Part shown: piece by piece, positions 33,150 to 44,800 of the stretch | Position numbering within the stretch: the first letter of the stretch is position 1 | How the letters are laid out: each line of letters starts with the position of its first letter | Origin: Cladobotryum mycophilum | Taxonomy: Eukaryota; Ascomycota; Sordariomycetes; Hypocreales; Hypocreaceae | Assembly: GCA_036429605.1 (NCBI GenBank) | Contig: CM071591.1 | Location: 1,674,001-1,738,000, forward strand | Length of the DNA: 64,000 nt | Direction: 5' to 3' | Program-made: the position numbers and the translations under genes | The notes under the pieces: model-generated | Seen by the model: the letters and a program-made list of their open reading frames with translations, nothing else | Databases searched by the model: none | What the model was told of the DNA's origin: nothing

Positions 33150-34064
33150 CTACCTGTTATTAGACGACATTGCCTCGTTAAGACAATCTGTGATTAACTT
33201 TTGCGTCCCTTTGCTGGCATGTACTGCTCGGGAAACCAGAGTTCGATATGTGTCTGGATCTGATGAGGGTAAACGACCTCTGAACCATAAATTGGTGATT
33301 TCATCTCGATTTGGCAGATACGCCACACAACAAGCCGCGAGAATATCACCGTGCTCTAATGGCACTGGATCGAGAATAACTGCTGTTTCGTTGCCGTCGT
33401 TTTCATTGACCACAAGAGCAGAAACGCCGCCGGAGACTGTGTCCACGCAGTCGATTCCCGCATCAGCAATCGCTGCAGATGCCACAGTGATGCATCCACT
33501 TAGCACATTCATCATCTCCCACTCCTCTATTCCTTGCTGCACTGAGTCTTGGCGCGATAGCTCTCCCTCAATGATCGTAACCACAACGTCTACTCCGCTC
33601 TTTGGCCACCGATCAGCTATTATGGCACCGCGTAATACTGTCTCAAGATGGGTGCTCAAATCCTTCTCACTTGAGTCACGCAAATAGCCTCTTCTCTGGC
33701 GTGTTGCGAAGGGGGCGTATTTGATATGTGTAGAGAGTACCATATGAGGCGAGAATGGAGCAGATCGTGGCAGAGATCTTGGACCATGAATTGTGCAGGT
33801 CAACTTCATGCCAGAACCCCCGGATCCATCCCTAGATTCCATTTCCAAATAGGCCGATCCAGAGGCAGAGGGTGTCACACCAGTCTTGAGATCTAAAAGA
33901 ATGCTTAGCCATAGATTCCATTCGCTGACAATGTCATTGCCCTTACAAACTGGTCGAATGCTATTGGGTGCCCTTTGACGTGGTGCAATAGGTGAGTTCT
34001 CATCATCGTAAAGTGGTGGTAAGGTTGGACCCCCTGGGCCATTGACTCGACGCCGATCTGTCAT
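33150..34064 (-). CDS. MTR3: Exosome complex component Mtr3 (RNase PH fold)
   Basis: Non-catalytic RNase PH-like ring subunit of the RNA exosome. ATG at 34064 gives MTDRRRVNGPGGPTLPP, the expected start; an in-frame upstream GTG is not needed. The apparent continuous frame hides a 54-nt intron, 33946-33893 (GTAAGG donor, GGCTAAGC branch, TTTTAG acceptor). Its removal joins RPV to YLKTGVTPSASGSAYLE, the canonical RNase PH motif, and the protein becomes 286 residues. Further family motifs are YAPFATRQRRGYLRDSSEKD and ASAAIADAGIDCVD. The end, HASKGTQKLITDCLNEA, is typical. Confidence in the splice is high because the read-through segment NDIVSEWNLWLSILL has no place in the family. Confidence 0.9.
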   Translation of the reverse strand: MTDRRRVNGPGGPTLPPLYDDENSPIAPRQRAPNSIRPVCKGNDIVSEWNLWLSILLDLKTGVTPSASGSAYLEMESRDGSGGSGMKLTCTIHGPRSLPRSAPFSPHMVLSTHIKYAPFATRQRRGYLRDSSEKDLSTHLETVLRGAIIADRWPKSGVDVVVTIIEGELSRQDSVQQGIEEWEMMNVLSGCITVASAAIADAGIDCVDTVSGGVSALVVNENDGNETAVILDPVPLEHGDILAACCVAYLPNRDEITNLWFRGRLPSSDPDTYRTLVSRAVHASKGTQKLITDCLNEAMSSNNR

Positions 34065-35894
34065 TCTCAGGCTCACTCTGGTGAATTTGCTGATTCTACA
34101 GCTCGTATATCTAAGAACCTAGGATGATGCTGATAAGATTTATTCAAAGGCCTGCCCCACTGAAAAAACAGCTTGCCACTCATCGCTCCACTTCGATTTT
34201 GTAGAATATGCATCTATGGGGAATTGAGCTTCAGTTACAAGGGTACATTCGCATACCAACTTATCGATACGCCAGCCATTCATTGCCATTAAAAAACTTT
34301 GCAAATCCCTTCAACCATTTTTCTTTCCTTTCACCATTAACATTCTCTTTCCTGGGCCTCATTTCTTCTCTTTCACATAGAAACTCGCTGCTCATCTGGA
34401 TGGCCTCACTCATTCTTCCAAGTTGGATATAACCCAACTATATCTGGCAAGGCCTTTCCAATAATTGGTAGGTCTTCTTTGCTCACAGCATGCCTTAACT
34501 TTCTCCCCAGACCATCCTTGCTTGCTGCCGCATGCTCTCTACCAACTGATGATTCTTCACACCACGTTCACGCGACTCCTGAGCGCATCGAACAACATGC
34601 ACTACCATCTGACTTCGCTTCACTCTTTACACAACAACATCTCAATCATCTTCGGAATGCTGTGGCTTACAATGAAGCTATAGATGAAACGCTTTGCTCT
34701 TGATCCATCTCGTGCATTATTACGAGTCCATGCTATTTGGTAAGTGCAACCTACATTCCAATCGCTTTCTTCCCTTGTCCCGTCGATGATGAGAACCTAT
34801 TTCATTCAGTTCTGCTTCTGAACTACTGTGATGACTCCAAATTACCATACCAAGATCTCTGATTTCGATTTCTACCTATCCCTTTTATAAAGCCTATGTC
34901 CTAGAATGCAGTCAGCTAACAAGCTTAAAGTTGTCTAGGATCCATATATGATTCTCCTCTCTTCAACGCCACGTTTGCACATAAGGCGAGCCACTAGTAT
35001 AGGTAAGCAACAACACCAGTGACTCCAGATATCGCTCTGCGGAAAGTGATGACACCAAGTTCTATCCATTCAACTACTTCATTTCGGCCAAGTCGTCCTC
35101 CCACACTAGAGCATGTGCTTGCACATGTTATGACCAGTTGTGGAGTTGTCTTTCAGACGTGATTCGACTCCAGTTGTTTTGCCTGTGGTTGGTTCGTTTT
35201 GAATTGATCATTCGGTGAGGCCGGCCGGAATGACTGAGTAAAACGGCTTGTCTGACACAACGCGATATTTTCTCTCATTACCCTGCTAGTTGATTACGCG
35301 AAAGCTGACCAAGTCGGGTAGATGGCACATATATACCTTGGTAACATCAAGGCCACTTTATACCCATGCCAGTACAATATCTGAGGTAAGTTTGCTATTG
35401 TAAGCCAGATTGTAATTGTGAGTGTTGTACAATAGTATGCATTGCATGTCGTGAGTCTTATCCTGTCATGTTCGGTGTAAATGCCAAAACTATAAAATTA
35501 CCCTCGATATGAGGAAGGATAATCAAATGAATTCGCTTCGTCTACTTCTCATTATACTCAGTTTATATGTGATAATCTACTGGCCCCAATATCGATGACA
35601 CGTGGTGTGGATTTGATATACAATTATCATGTTGCAATATTCCAGGTGTTCGCCTTCTATGGCTGCCTAAGGCCACAAGTTAAGGCGACTTTTATATTTC
35701 CGAGCTTTCGCAAACACCCTCGGCGAGAAACGTGAAGTTGAGTAGCCTGTATTGACTGACCACTGTTCCGCTTGCCAGCACCAACGCCTCCACATACACC
35801 ATCGCCTGTTCATGGTTCATACTCTAATGTTCCAACCAGCCAAGATCCACAACTTTACTGATCTCATCTACCAAATAAGTTACAAAATCTCATC
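34065..35894. other. Long divergent intergenic region, with possible unassigned coding fragment
   Basis: About 1.8 kb between MTR3 (-) and TTI2 (+). Part of 34450-34740 on the plus strand reads protein-like. An acceptor-like TCCCCAG near 34512 is followed by a frame containing ERIEQHALPSDFASLF and LNHLRNAVAYNEAIDE. A second frame from the ATG at 34684 reads MKRFALDPSRALLRVHAI up to a GTAAGT at 34740. I could not link these into a convincing gene with a start. The rest looks non-coding. Confidence 0.35.
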
Positions 35895-37828
35895 ATGGAT
35901 GAGGTTACACTAAGCCAAGCAAACCATGACAAAGTGAGACGTTTACTACCGGGTAAGCCTTTGCGACAACCTACACAGTGCATGGCTAAACAGCGTCTCC
36001 AGATTACCCAGAGCACGAGCCTCTAAACTTGCTAGATGCTGTAACTCAGCTTGATGAAGCAATAACTACAGAAGTATATTCCCCATGCGACCTTTTTCCC
36101 TATTATTATCCATGTCTAACTACTAGTAAATTCTTTTATGCCCCTTTCTCTGTGCGTGAAGTTGACTCTTACCATGGGTGATAGGATCATCATAACGCAG
36201 CGTTAACGGTACACGCTTGTTTGCAACATCATCTCTATCATCATCAGCTTCAAAAATCCGACGACCCACAGGCACCTGAAGCCTACAACGTATCCCGACA
36301 AAATTTACACCAAACGAACCCAAGTTTGCTTCGTGTCCTCATAAAATCTCTAATAAAATGCCTCACCATCTTTCCAGCCGAGTTTGGGACGGGTAGCTCG
36401 CAGGGTAAGATTTGTATTCATGCGTCGGGTTCTGATCGTGCCTTGCATTGGCTTATACTTACACATACTCGACAGTTGCAGACTACACAGAATGTTCTCT
36501 AATTGCCGAAGCCGGGCTTGCCTCGCTATTTTGCCTCCCGTACCTTCATAAAGAATCAGGGGTGCGCCTTGTTTTTGACGATGCAGACCTCTTGTCCATC
36601 ATGCCATTTACTGATCAAAGTGATCCATGGTCAACAGTCAAGTCCGCAGAATATGCGGAGAGCCTATTGCTTCGATATATTACTCACGACAGGCAAACTG
36701 ACATTATTGTCAAATCACTGCTCCAAGATAAAATACGCCCCCTTTTTTCCAAGCCATCCACCCTTTTGACAGCATCGGGAAGGCCATCCCAATTTGGTCC
36801 ACGTTCCGAGAACACAGGGCCTCGTATTGATCAATACACTCCACATTGGAAGAAATCAGGATGCTATGTGATATCTAGCTTTCGATTCGCTGTTAAAACC
36901 GATGCAAGTATCTCCTTTACCGCCCTTCTAGTCATATGCGAACGACTCCTAATACTGAAAAAAGCCGGCCTTGATCACCAGTTATTGGCCGTTATTTATT
37001 CCTGTTGTGATTGCTCTGGCAGAGGATGAGGCAACACCAGTCAGAGAAAAGGGCCTCCAAATTATGGAACTTTTTCTAACGCGGTGTCCGGGTGATCTCA
37101 TACATTCCACCGGCATTGGCAATGTTTTTCGAGATACTGTCTTCCCTACGCTTCTATTCCTCCCATCTCTGACGTCAGAGCAAGATTCCATAAACCTACT
37201 ACATCCAGCCTACCGCGTGCTCCTAAAATTAGCACAGTTGGAACATCATCTCCCGAATTTGCAGAAACAACAACTCTTGGACAGAATTGTACGCGACGGA
37301 ATCCTTGCAGGTTACTCTCATGCCTCGCAGCACATCCGTATTGTCCAAGTTTTGATGGATTTTACGGAGTCGGTTGTCAATTTTATGGGTGTATTCGCCA
37401 TGAAACATCTCCAGGTAACGCTCACGCCCAATGATTATGACTTCTTTGCTGATCAAGCACTCCAGAATCTCCTTCGCTTATTCTCATCAATAATGGTGGA
37501 CCCCTTTGCAATTCTTCATCCTCCAACCATCATTTCGACTCTCAAAGCCTTGCAAGCAACCATGATTAACTGCTGGCCCGGATTTTCCAATACTTTATAT
37601 GCGGAACAAGTCGTCAACGCAATTGTACGATGTTGGCTGAACATGGATGATGAAATAACTTCCACAAAACTAACAAGTCACGATCGGGACGAAATTTCCC
37701 TCCATCTTATAAAATTATACAAAGTCGTGCAGGCTCTGTGGAAGCAGCAACGCTGTGATGCTCCAAAGAAACTCCAACATATGATAGTGAGGGAACCTCA
37801 ACTTGTAAGGCTTTTTCGTGGAGTTTGA
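35895..37828 (+). CDS. TTI2: Tel2-interacting protein 2 (Tti2) of the TTT complex
   Basis: Subunit of the Tel2-Tti1-Tti2 co-chaperone that matures PIKK kinases (TOR, ATM, ATR) with Hsp90. Five exons: 35895-35952, 36003-36073, 36248-36404, 36482-36903 and 36965-37828. They sum to 1572 nt, 523 residues. Recognisable family segments are KIRPLFSKPSTLLTASGRP and, in the last exon, YWPLFIPVVIALAEDEATPV, then FPTLLFLPSLTSEQDS. It is a helical-repeat protein without catalytic motifs. Intron 4 appears to be GC-AG: donor GAT|GCAAGT at 36904 and acceptor AAAAAAG ending 36964; no GT donor restores the frame. Exons 1 to 3 are less conserved and rest on splice signals and frame, and the 174-nt intron 2 is long for this window. 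The stop lies 53 bp from the convergent FIG4 stop. Confidence 0.8.
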
Positions 37829-37881
37829 GCTGGGTTAGGGAACCACTATATCGAGTGTTGGTTGGGCATGTGTTGACTACT

Positions 37882-40800
37882 CTAGTCGAGGGGTTGCTGT
37901 TTGAAGAATGACTTCCCGCGAAGCCACTTGCCATAGGCTTTATAACGCTTCTTGGGTGCGTCCTCTTCCGTCACAGTCAATGGATTTTCCCCAACTTTCA
38001 ATAGTTCAGCATATACATCAATCTCGTCCTCAATGCCCGTAACCATGAGACCTTGATCCTGCCAACTACCATTAACATATTCCTGATACTCGGACGAATC
38101 AACGTCAACAGGAGTATCGCTAGATACGACAAGGGGAAGATTTTGTGGGTGCTTGATGTACCGTTCATAATCCTCTGCTTCTTGCTCGTTGACTGATGGA
38201 TTGAGGGATTCATGGACTGCCTTGGTGAATGTCCATTGCGCGGCATTCGACTTCTCAAGGGCCGTCTGTTTCATCTTCAAGTCATCCATAGCTGCGGCAG
38301 CTGCATGGTCTGATACAGATTTAACACCTAATGTTTTTCCATGTCCCGGATGCAACCAACGCTGCAGTGACATACCTCGCGCCGTAGCTGCTTCGGGATT
38401 CATGAAACCTGAATCAGCATCAGCAGGCTGCGGTTGATGTGAATACGGTCTGGGCAAATCCACCGCTTCCCTTTTCATCTTCTTTTTCTCGGCATCTGCA
38501 TCGACCTCTCTGCGCACACGGAATGGGCTAAGATCGTACCGGCCATCCTGGGTCGCCTTCAGAGGTATGTATTTGATTGTTGAGTTCATCTTGTAGGCAA
38601 ACATTTTTGGGAAGGAGGACAGTGTAGCCGGTCGATAGTATTCTAGCCAATAGTCATCGAAGCGCTCCAAGCGCCGGAAACGCGACAGGTCTTGAGGAAG
38701 AGCAAACGGCGGGATTTTCCTTTCCTTGAGATGGGCCGGGTTAAACCAGGAGATGTAGCTGGTCTTTTTCGTAGCGGACCATTCCCTAGGATTGGCATGG
38801 TGAAGATAATAGTCTGTCGAAAGATCCCAAAGCATAGGTTGCCCTTGTGTAAAGATGTAGTTTCCCAGAAATAGATTATAGGCCTCTTGCCGCTGACTGT
38901 CAAGGAAGGAGTTGTTATAGTAGCGTTTAAAACTCTCGATCATGTCTCGAGAGTGACTTGTCCACTGGTTGATTTTCCGGTACGTCTCCATGGTATTCAC
39001 TAGTTGTGAACCTCCGTACTGTAAGGCAATGGTGTCACCGTGGTCGTGCCACATATGTGTAAAGAGATTGACGGCATCCGTGTCGTACTCTACCGATGTA
39101 TCCTCAAGTATGCCTAGAGCGTGGAGTTGATGGCCTAAGGCCCGTTTCCCAATAACAAACTGGGCAGCATTGGTGCGATCAAGACAATCAATGCAATTGG
39201 TACGAGCGATCCCGTTTTGCGCTGTCATTGGGCTTGTGATGCCATCGCCATTCTGGAAAAATCCCGTTGTTTGTAAAACTGATTCAGCGATCGTCTCCAG
39301 GTTCCCTATGACATCTCCACCACGCATTTTAGAAGCTCGACTCATATCCCATGCCTTATGGACGATCTTGCTGCCGTCTGGAAGAAACTGATTGAGGTAA
39401 TCCAGAGCATGCGTGTACTCTTCTAAAAGTTTAGACTCTCTTGGTTGCCTTTCTTTCGACTTGATGAGGTTTAGCACATAAATCGGCGAACCATACCGCT
39501 CAAATAAGTTATCAAAATGAAGGGCTGCAGCACTATAGAATGGATCCACCAGATTCAGCTCGATTGGAGGTTTTGGTGTGACGCCAGTGCTGTCTTGTGT
39601 CCAGTATAGAGGAATGCTTCCACGATGTTGAACATACGATGTGTATTGAGGGCTGCAGTATAGCCGAGGTCCTGGAGCATGGAAGGATGTCGTCAAGGAT
39701 TCCGCAACAATCTGTTCTGTTTCAACATCGTTCGCTACGTAACCCTGGCTGCGTTTAGCATATGAAGATAGAAAACAGGGGCAGAAGAGGTGTACTAAAT
39801 CATTTGCACCACGCTTAAGGAAACGTGCCCCAGCAAAGTAACGTGACCGCCTTGCAATCACAGTAATGTGAGCGGTACGGCCATAAATTGACAGTGCTTT
39901 TCGCATCAGTAAAGAAGGTTACGGGTAGGCCATGGAAAAACTTACCAGCTTGGTCAATATATCCATGTATGATAGGCCTGCACCAGTCATAGGGATCTTG
40001 AAGGACTTTGGCGGCTGGCTGAAGTAGGTAATTGTTCCAAACGAACATGGAGTTGAAGTTTTCATGAGGTTGAGGCAAAGTTCCATTGGCAAGAGCAGCT
40101 CTCTCTCGACTAATGTTGTGTTGCATGGTTCTCGTTATATCATAAGAATAACTGTAATAAAATGACTTGGTCAAGTCCAGAGTATTGAGAATAGCTAGAA
40201 ACCGTTGCTCTTCTGGGTTATTGCGAGCATCTGACTTGGACCGCCCTGGTGTTAATGGTATCAGCTCAGTGCCTTCGACCTGGTTTATGTAGTGACCTCC
40301 AATCATGGCGACCGTGCTCTTCTTAGTTATGAGAAGCATGTAATATGGTCCCGTGAATTTGATAAAGCCAAGCAAGCCCCAAGTTGTGCAACGAAGTTTG
40401 ACGCCCCCAGTACCACGATTTCCGTCGTCTATAGTGTCAAGGAGCTGATTTACCTCCTTGAGACTATATAAAATTTTGTCGTCGGTCATGTTCAATTCAG
40501 CGCCCTCGGTGGTTCTGTCAATCTTGAGGATTCTGTATCTCTTCTCACTAACATCAACGCCAACAAGATAGTAACGACTAGCGGTTTCATAGAGACTGAA
40601 TTTGTGCATTTTATAAAAGGGACGACCAATAGCTTCGTCACCATCAACGTAGGTGCCATCCTCATTAGTAGCAGTGGCACCTGCATCTTGCGTGCGGGTT
40701 GCCGAGTCTGGGCTTGACTTGCGAGCGAATGGCTTTGCTACTGCAGGCTCATCCTCTTTATCATCCTCGGGTTCTCGACCCTTACCACCAGAGAGATTAG

Positions 40801-40969
40801 GCCGAAAGGGACCTGCGGTTTCATTATTCTGAAGGAGTGGAAAGGCCGCAATGCCACCTTCTGACTCGGGCGTCTTTGGCGTATTGTTGTTGTTATTATT
40901 GTTTGCTGTTGCTGTTGCTGTTGCTGTTGTGGCTTGACTTGCGACGTTGGGAGCTGGGGTCTCAGACAT
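37882..40969 (-). CDS. FIG4: Polyphosphoinositide 5-phosphatase Fig4 (Sac domain)
   Basis: Sac-family phosphatase that dephosphorylates PI(3,5)P2 and partners Fab1/Vac14 on vacuolar membranes. Exons: 40969-39946, 39896-39796 and 39744-37882, giving 995 residues. Intron 1 is 49 nt. Intron 2 (39795-39745, 51 nt, GTACAC donor, CCAG acceptor) is stop-free and in frame, so it can be mistaken for coding; removing it joins RGANDL to GYVANDVETEQ. The catalytic CX5R is in RTNCIDCLDRTNAAQF. The N-terminal Sac part has MHKFSLYETASRYYLVG. An N-terminal low-complexity stretch has alternating Thr/Ala then seven Asn. The C-terminal tail ends YGKWLRGKSFFKQQPLD. A near-perfect inverted repeat lies about 100 bp upstream of the start. 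Confidence 0.93.
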
Positions 40970-41825
40970 GTTCGTGGCTCTTGAGTGATGATGTTGCCAG
41001 GTGAACTTGAGAAGGGTCACGTAGTATCCACCGCACGATTGCTCTTCTTAAAAGAACAGTATTTATACGCCTCTTTCGCATAAGCGTAAGAGGCACGGCA
41101 ATATTGGAGTTGTATGTGTGGTAGAATATATTTACTATTAAATTCAGGGACTCGAACTGTAGATTGAGAGAGTCGTGTTTAACAATTGAGGAGGCCATGG
41201 TAATATGTACGACTTGGTAGGTACTAGGTACCCACCTTCGCACGCTGGGGGGTTTCTGGTTAGATGTATAGTGTCTGTATTTCTTAAGTAATCGTGTAAA
41301 AACTCTGTTAGAGCGGTCTGTTAGTCTTACAGAGCTCTTACCCGAGGGTTGCCAGCAATACATGTCTTACCAGAAACCCCTCCGCTTCGTAGGTATCCAG
41401 CGGTACCTGTGTACCAGGTACCGTTTTGACACTTGCCACAGATCTTTTTGGTATCGATCTGTTCTAGGAGGTACTTGGGTACTTGGGTACTAACCTGTTA
41501 GCGCGCCGCCTTTGATGAATCACTCTCTAACATGCATGAAGTACTAGGTATTTACAGAAAAAATCCAATAAGTGACTATAGGTAAAGCAATGGACCTAAG
41601 AAATGCGTCCTAAATAGTATATATGTAGACCCATAGATGTCTGTTTTTCAACTGTAGTATCTTTCTAGGCTGTGTTGGATATCATATCTTCCCCGTTCCT
41701 GTTCACATCGACATCCATAGATTAGGTGGGTAGGAACAAGCCCCGTGCCTAAGTTTGCCAACAAGATGATAAAAAGAACCCGTCATCAGATAATGTCCCC
41801 AAAGCCTCTATATTTTGGTGTTATC
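40970..41825. other. Intergenic region upstream of FIG4
   Basis: About 860 bp between FIG4 and the 3' end of the Gea gene. It contains an 11-bp inverted repeat (41069-41094) and two dense blocks of TAGGTAC/GTACC motifs (41215-41235 and 41385-41490). No gene is seen. Confidence 0.55.
41069..41094. repeat. Inverted repeat / potential stem-loop
   Basis: Two 11-nt arms (41069-41079 and 41084-41094) pair at 10 of 11 positions around an ATAA loop. Lies 100 to 125 bp upstream of the FIG4 start, so it could be a 5' UTR hairpin or a palindromic factor site. Not at a gene end, so a terminator is unlikely. Confidence 0.55.
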
Positions 41826-44800
41826 CTACTTTGTTTGGGAATCTTCTGGCTTGCTAGATTCAGATTCCTCGTCTCGTCCCTCCTCGGAAACAAGATCATT
41901 TCGCAGATCTGGCAAAAACCGATCAACACGTTTCCAGGTCTCATCCCATAGCCGAGCCTTGGACGGATCCTTTTGAGGCGGCACCAAATAGCCACTACTT
42001 GCCATGAACAAGACTACATTTTTCAGGTTTTCCCGAACCGCTTCCTCCTACAAATATTTATGTCAGCTTGCCAAGCTTCTGCCTGTAACCAGATAAGGAG
42101 GATGGACTTACCAGACTATCGCCTTGCCCGCTATTCATAAGCCGATCCATTATCTCAATGATCTTAATCCACAAGTCTAGCATGCCATCCCATTCAGACA
42201 AGAGGACCGTATATTGGAGAAAGACCCTGCACAAAAGTGAGGCTGAATGAACCCGCATCTCGCTCATACCGTCCTTATCGGATGAAAATACTTCAGGCTT
42301 CAAGAGTCGTAGGATCAAGGGAAACAGGACTTTGCTGAAGATTGCAGTCCATTCCTTAGGATCACTACAGGTTAGATCTGGCGAGAGGAGTGATCTTTGC
42401 ATGGCTGAAAAGGCAAGTTGGCGAATATCACGGCAAGGATTAGTACACTGCGCTGTCAAGGCTTGAAAGATGGGCAGCCAATACGCCGACCAGGCTAGTC
42501 GCGAGTAAGTAGGTATAGCTATGCGGTTATAAGTGCAACATACCTTCACTGCTCTCTAAATGAGAGTGCTGCATTAGATGTGGAATGCGGGAGGTCATAT
42601 TGTGCAAGGTGTTGACAGCTTTACAGCCTCTAGCAACAGCATGGCTATCCCTGGAAGATGATTTCAGTTCTTCGCATCTTATAAATTATATCACCACTAA
42701 CTCACACTTGAGTTTCCTTAGTTTGGTCCACGGCCTTGTGACTAGGTAGAGCCTGCGGGCTAGCAGCAGACGCAAAATGATTCAAAAGTGAAACAGCAGC
42801 TTCATAGTTGTCCGCTATGATTGCTGGAGGATTTCCAGTTGTGCTTTTCTCAAGAATTTCGAATACAGAAGTAGCAGCCTCGGGGTTCGCAGAGAGCACC
42901 CTCAATATAACCCAGAAGTCTGGAGAAGTCATCATTTCGCTCCTCAAAGGGCCTGGTTCATCGGTGCACGCGGCAAGTCCTGCAAGTATATTATCCGATG
43001 TCCTGAGCAGCACGTCCTGTGGGATGCTGGATATTGTGTGAAGTAGAACTGGCACGTTGATAAAATCATGATCCTTTTGGTCCCTCGTCAGTCGGAAAAT
43101 AAACTTGTCAGAAAAGGATAACATACGTAACTAGCTTTCAGAATTGTGAGGGCGTAAAAGGATGCGCGAGAGATAACAATGGCATGCCACTGGGCGGAAT
43201 CCCGCAGGATCCCATGAAGGGTGTCAAAAATCTGCTTCCCAATGTTTGCAACACACTCCGCATCTCGAACAGCAAGGATAGTACAGAACTCGAGAATATA
43301 TGGTACAGTGGGATCGTAAAACGACGACTGTGATGAGGACTCCTGTCTGTTCGCCGGGGGGCAGTCATGTTTTCCTGTTTAACACTAATGACCGCTGGGT
43401 GGTCGTCTTCCGGAAGCTGGTCTAAGAGTGCTTGGACCAAATTATCAATACGAGAAGCCGGTAGTTGACTAGTTAAGTGAGCAAATCTCCTGTCAATGGT
43501 AACGAGGCGTCAACTCACGCGACATTATTGAAAACAGCATCCATATTACAGGATTTTATACAGTCGACAGTGCAGAGAGTACTCTCCAGCTCTTCATCCG
43601 AAGGCTCGGGGGGTCGTCCGCGGCATAGCTAGAGATGTAGGATGTAAACGCTGAGAAAAACCCAGTATCTGTAGACCTCGCAACTCTATCTATGATTTGT
43701 GATGGCGTTTGCAAAGGAATAGCGGGGATGGAGACAGTCGGTAGACCTGTTGATGAAAATGGCGGGGAGAGGGAGTTCACGAAAAGATTGAGCCATATCC
43801 GAATAATCTGATCATCATTAGCCAGAAGAACCGATGCATCTTTATCACAAAACACCTACATGTTTCCAACTTTGCTGAATCAGAGCTTCGCTGCCCGTCA
43901 CGACGCGAAATAAAACAAGAGTCGCGAGTTGCGCACGGAAATCCCGACCCAATTTGACAGCCAGTTCGCTGACCATGACACTGCTGTCACCAGCTTGAAC
44001 TTCGGTATTCAACGATGTGTTGAATGGCATGTTAGTTGCCAAAGTAGTGATATGGCTGAGACAGTAGATGATTTGGTCGAGTGCTTCGGTATTTCCATAC
44101 TTGCTTGCGATACGAGCGCACTCGTCAAAGCCCGTCACAATGCGAGCAAAGACTGCATCATCAGTAGCCGACATGAAAACATAAGAAAGCGTTGACACAA
44201 TAGGTTTCCAGGTTGCGGCAAAGATATCAGAGTCGTATATGTTACTGTTGCACAGAACCAAGTTGCCTGCGGTTTCCGATTTCAACAGTAATTCTCTCCA
44301 AGCATAGTCGAATGCGTGCTTGTTATCATGTTCGTCTGGGAGAATAATCTCATCCGATTTGATAGTGTCGTATATAACTTTTAGAAACTCAGGAGAGAAA
44401 TTTTTACCATCATTCTGTCCGCGTAAATTTCTGGCAAAGTCCTCATAGGTCATTCTCTGAGTATCCTTCACTGTTGGGTTATGCTGGTCAGTGTTCAATA
44501 AGATGATCGCATACGTCAATATGAATACAGCATCCGTATTAGCAACCTCATCGGGTGTGTTGCAAGAGCAATATTTATCAGAGAATGCCTCGACAATAGC
44601 CGCGATCAACGGCGCCTCTCCAGGTAGTCGAAAACTTTCAAGCAAGCCCCTTAGTGCTTGGTCGACGCGCTTACCGGAGAAGTCGAATAGATCGAAAAAG
44701 GCGTTGAGAAATGCCTCATTGCCCTTTTTGGAAAGGAAATCACCTAAAACCGCTTTCGATAGACGGGATGTGCTTTTGAGGAATTTCGCTACTAGGGCAG

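Noticed and set aside
34208..34432. Hydrophobic 74-codon frame near MTR3
   Set aside because: Pyrimidine-rich DNA gives Leu/Ser/Phe-rich translation; typical promoter/UTR composition.
41745..41951. 68-codon plus-strand frame with a membrane-like segment
   Set aside because: Antisense to the conserved last exon of the Gea gene.
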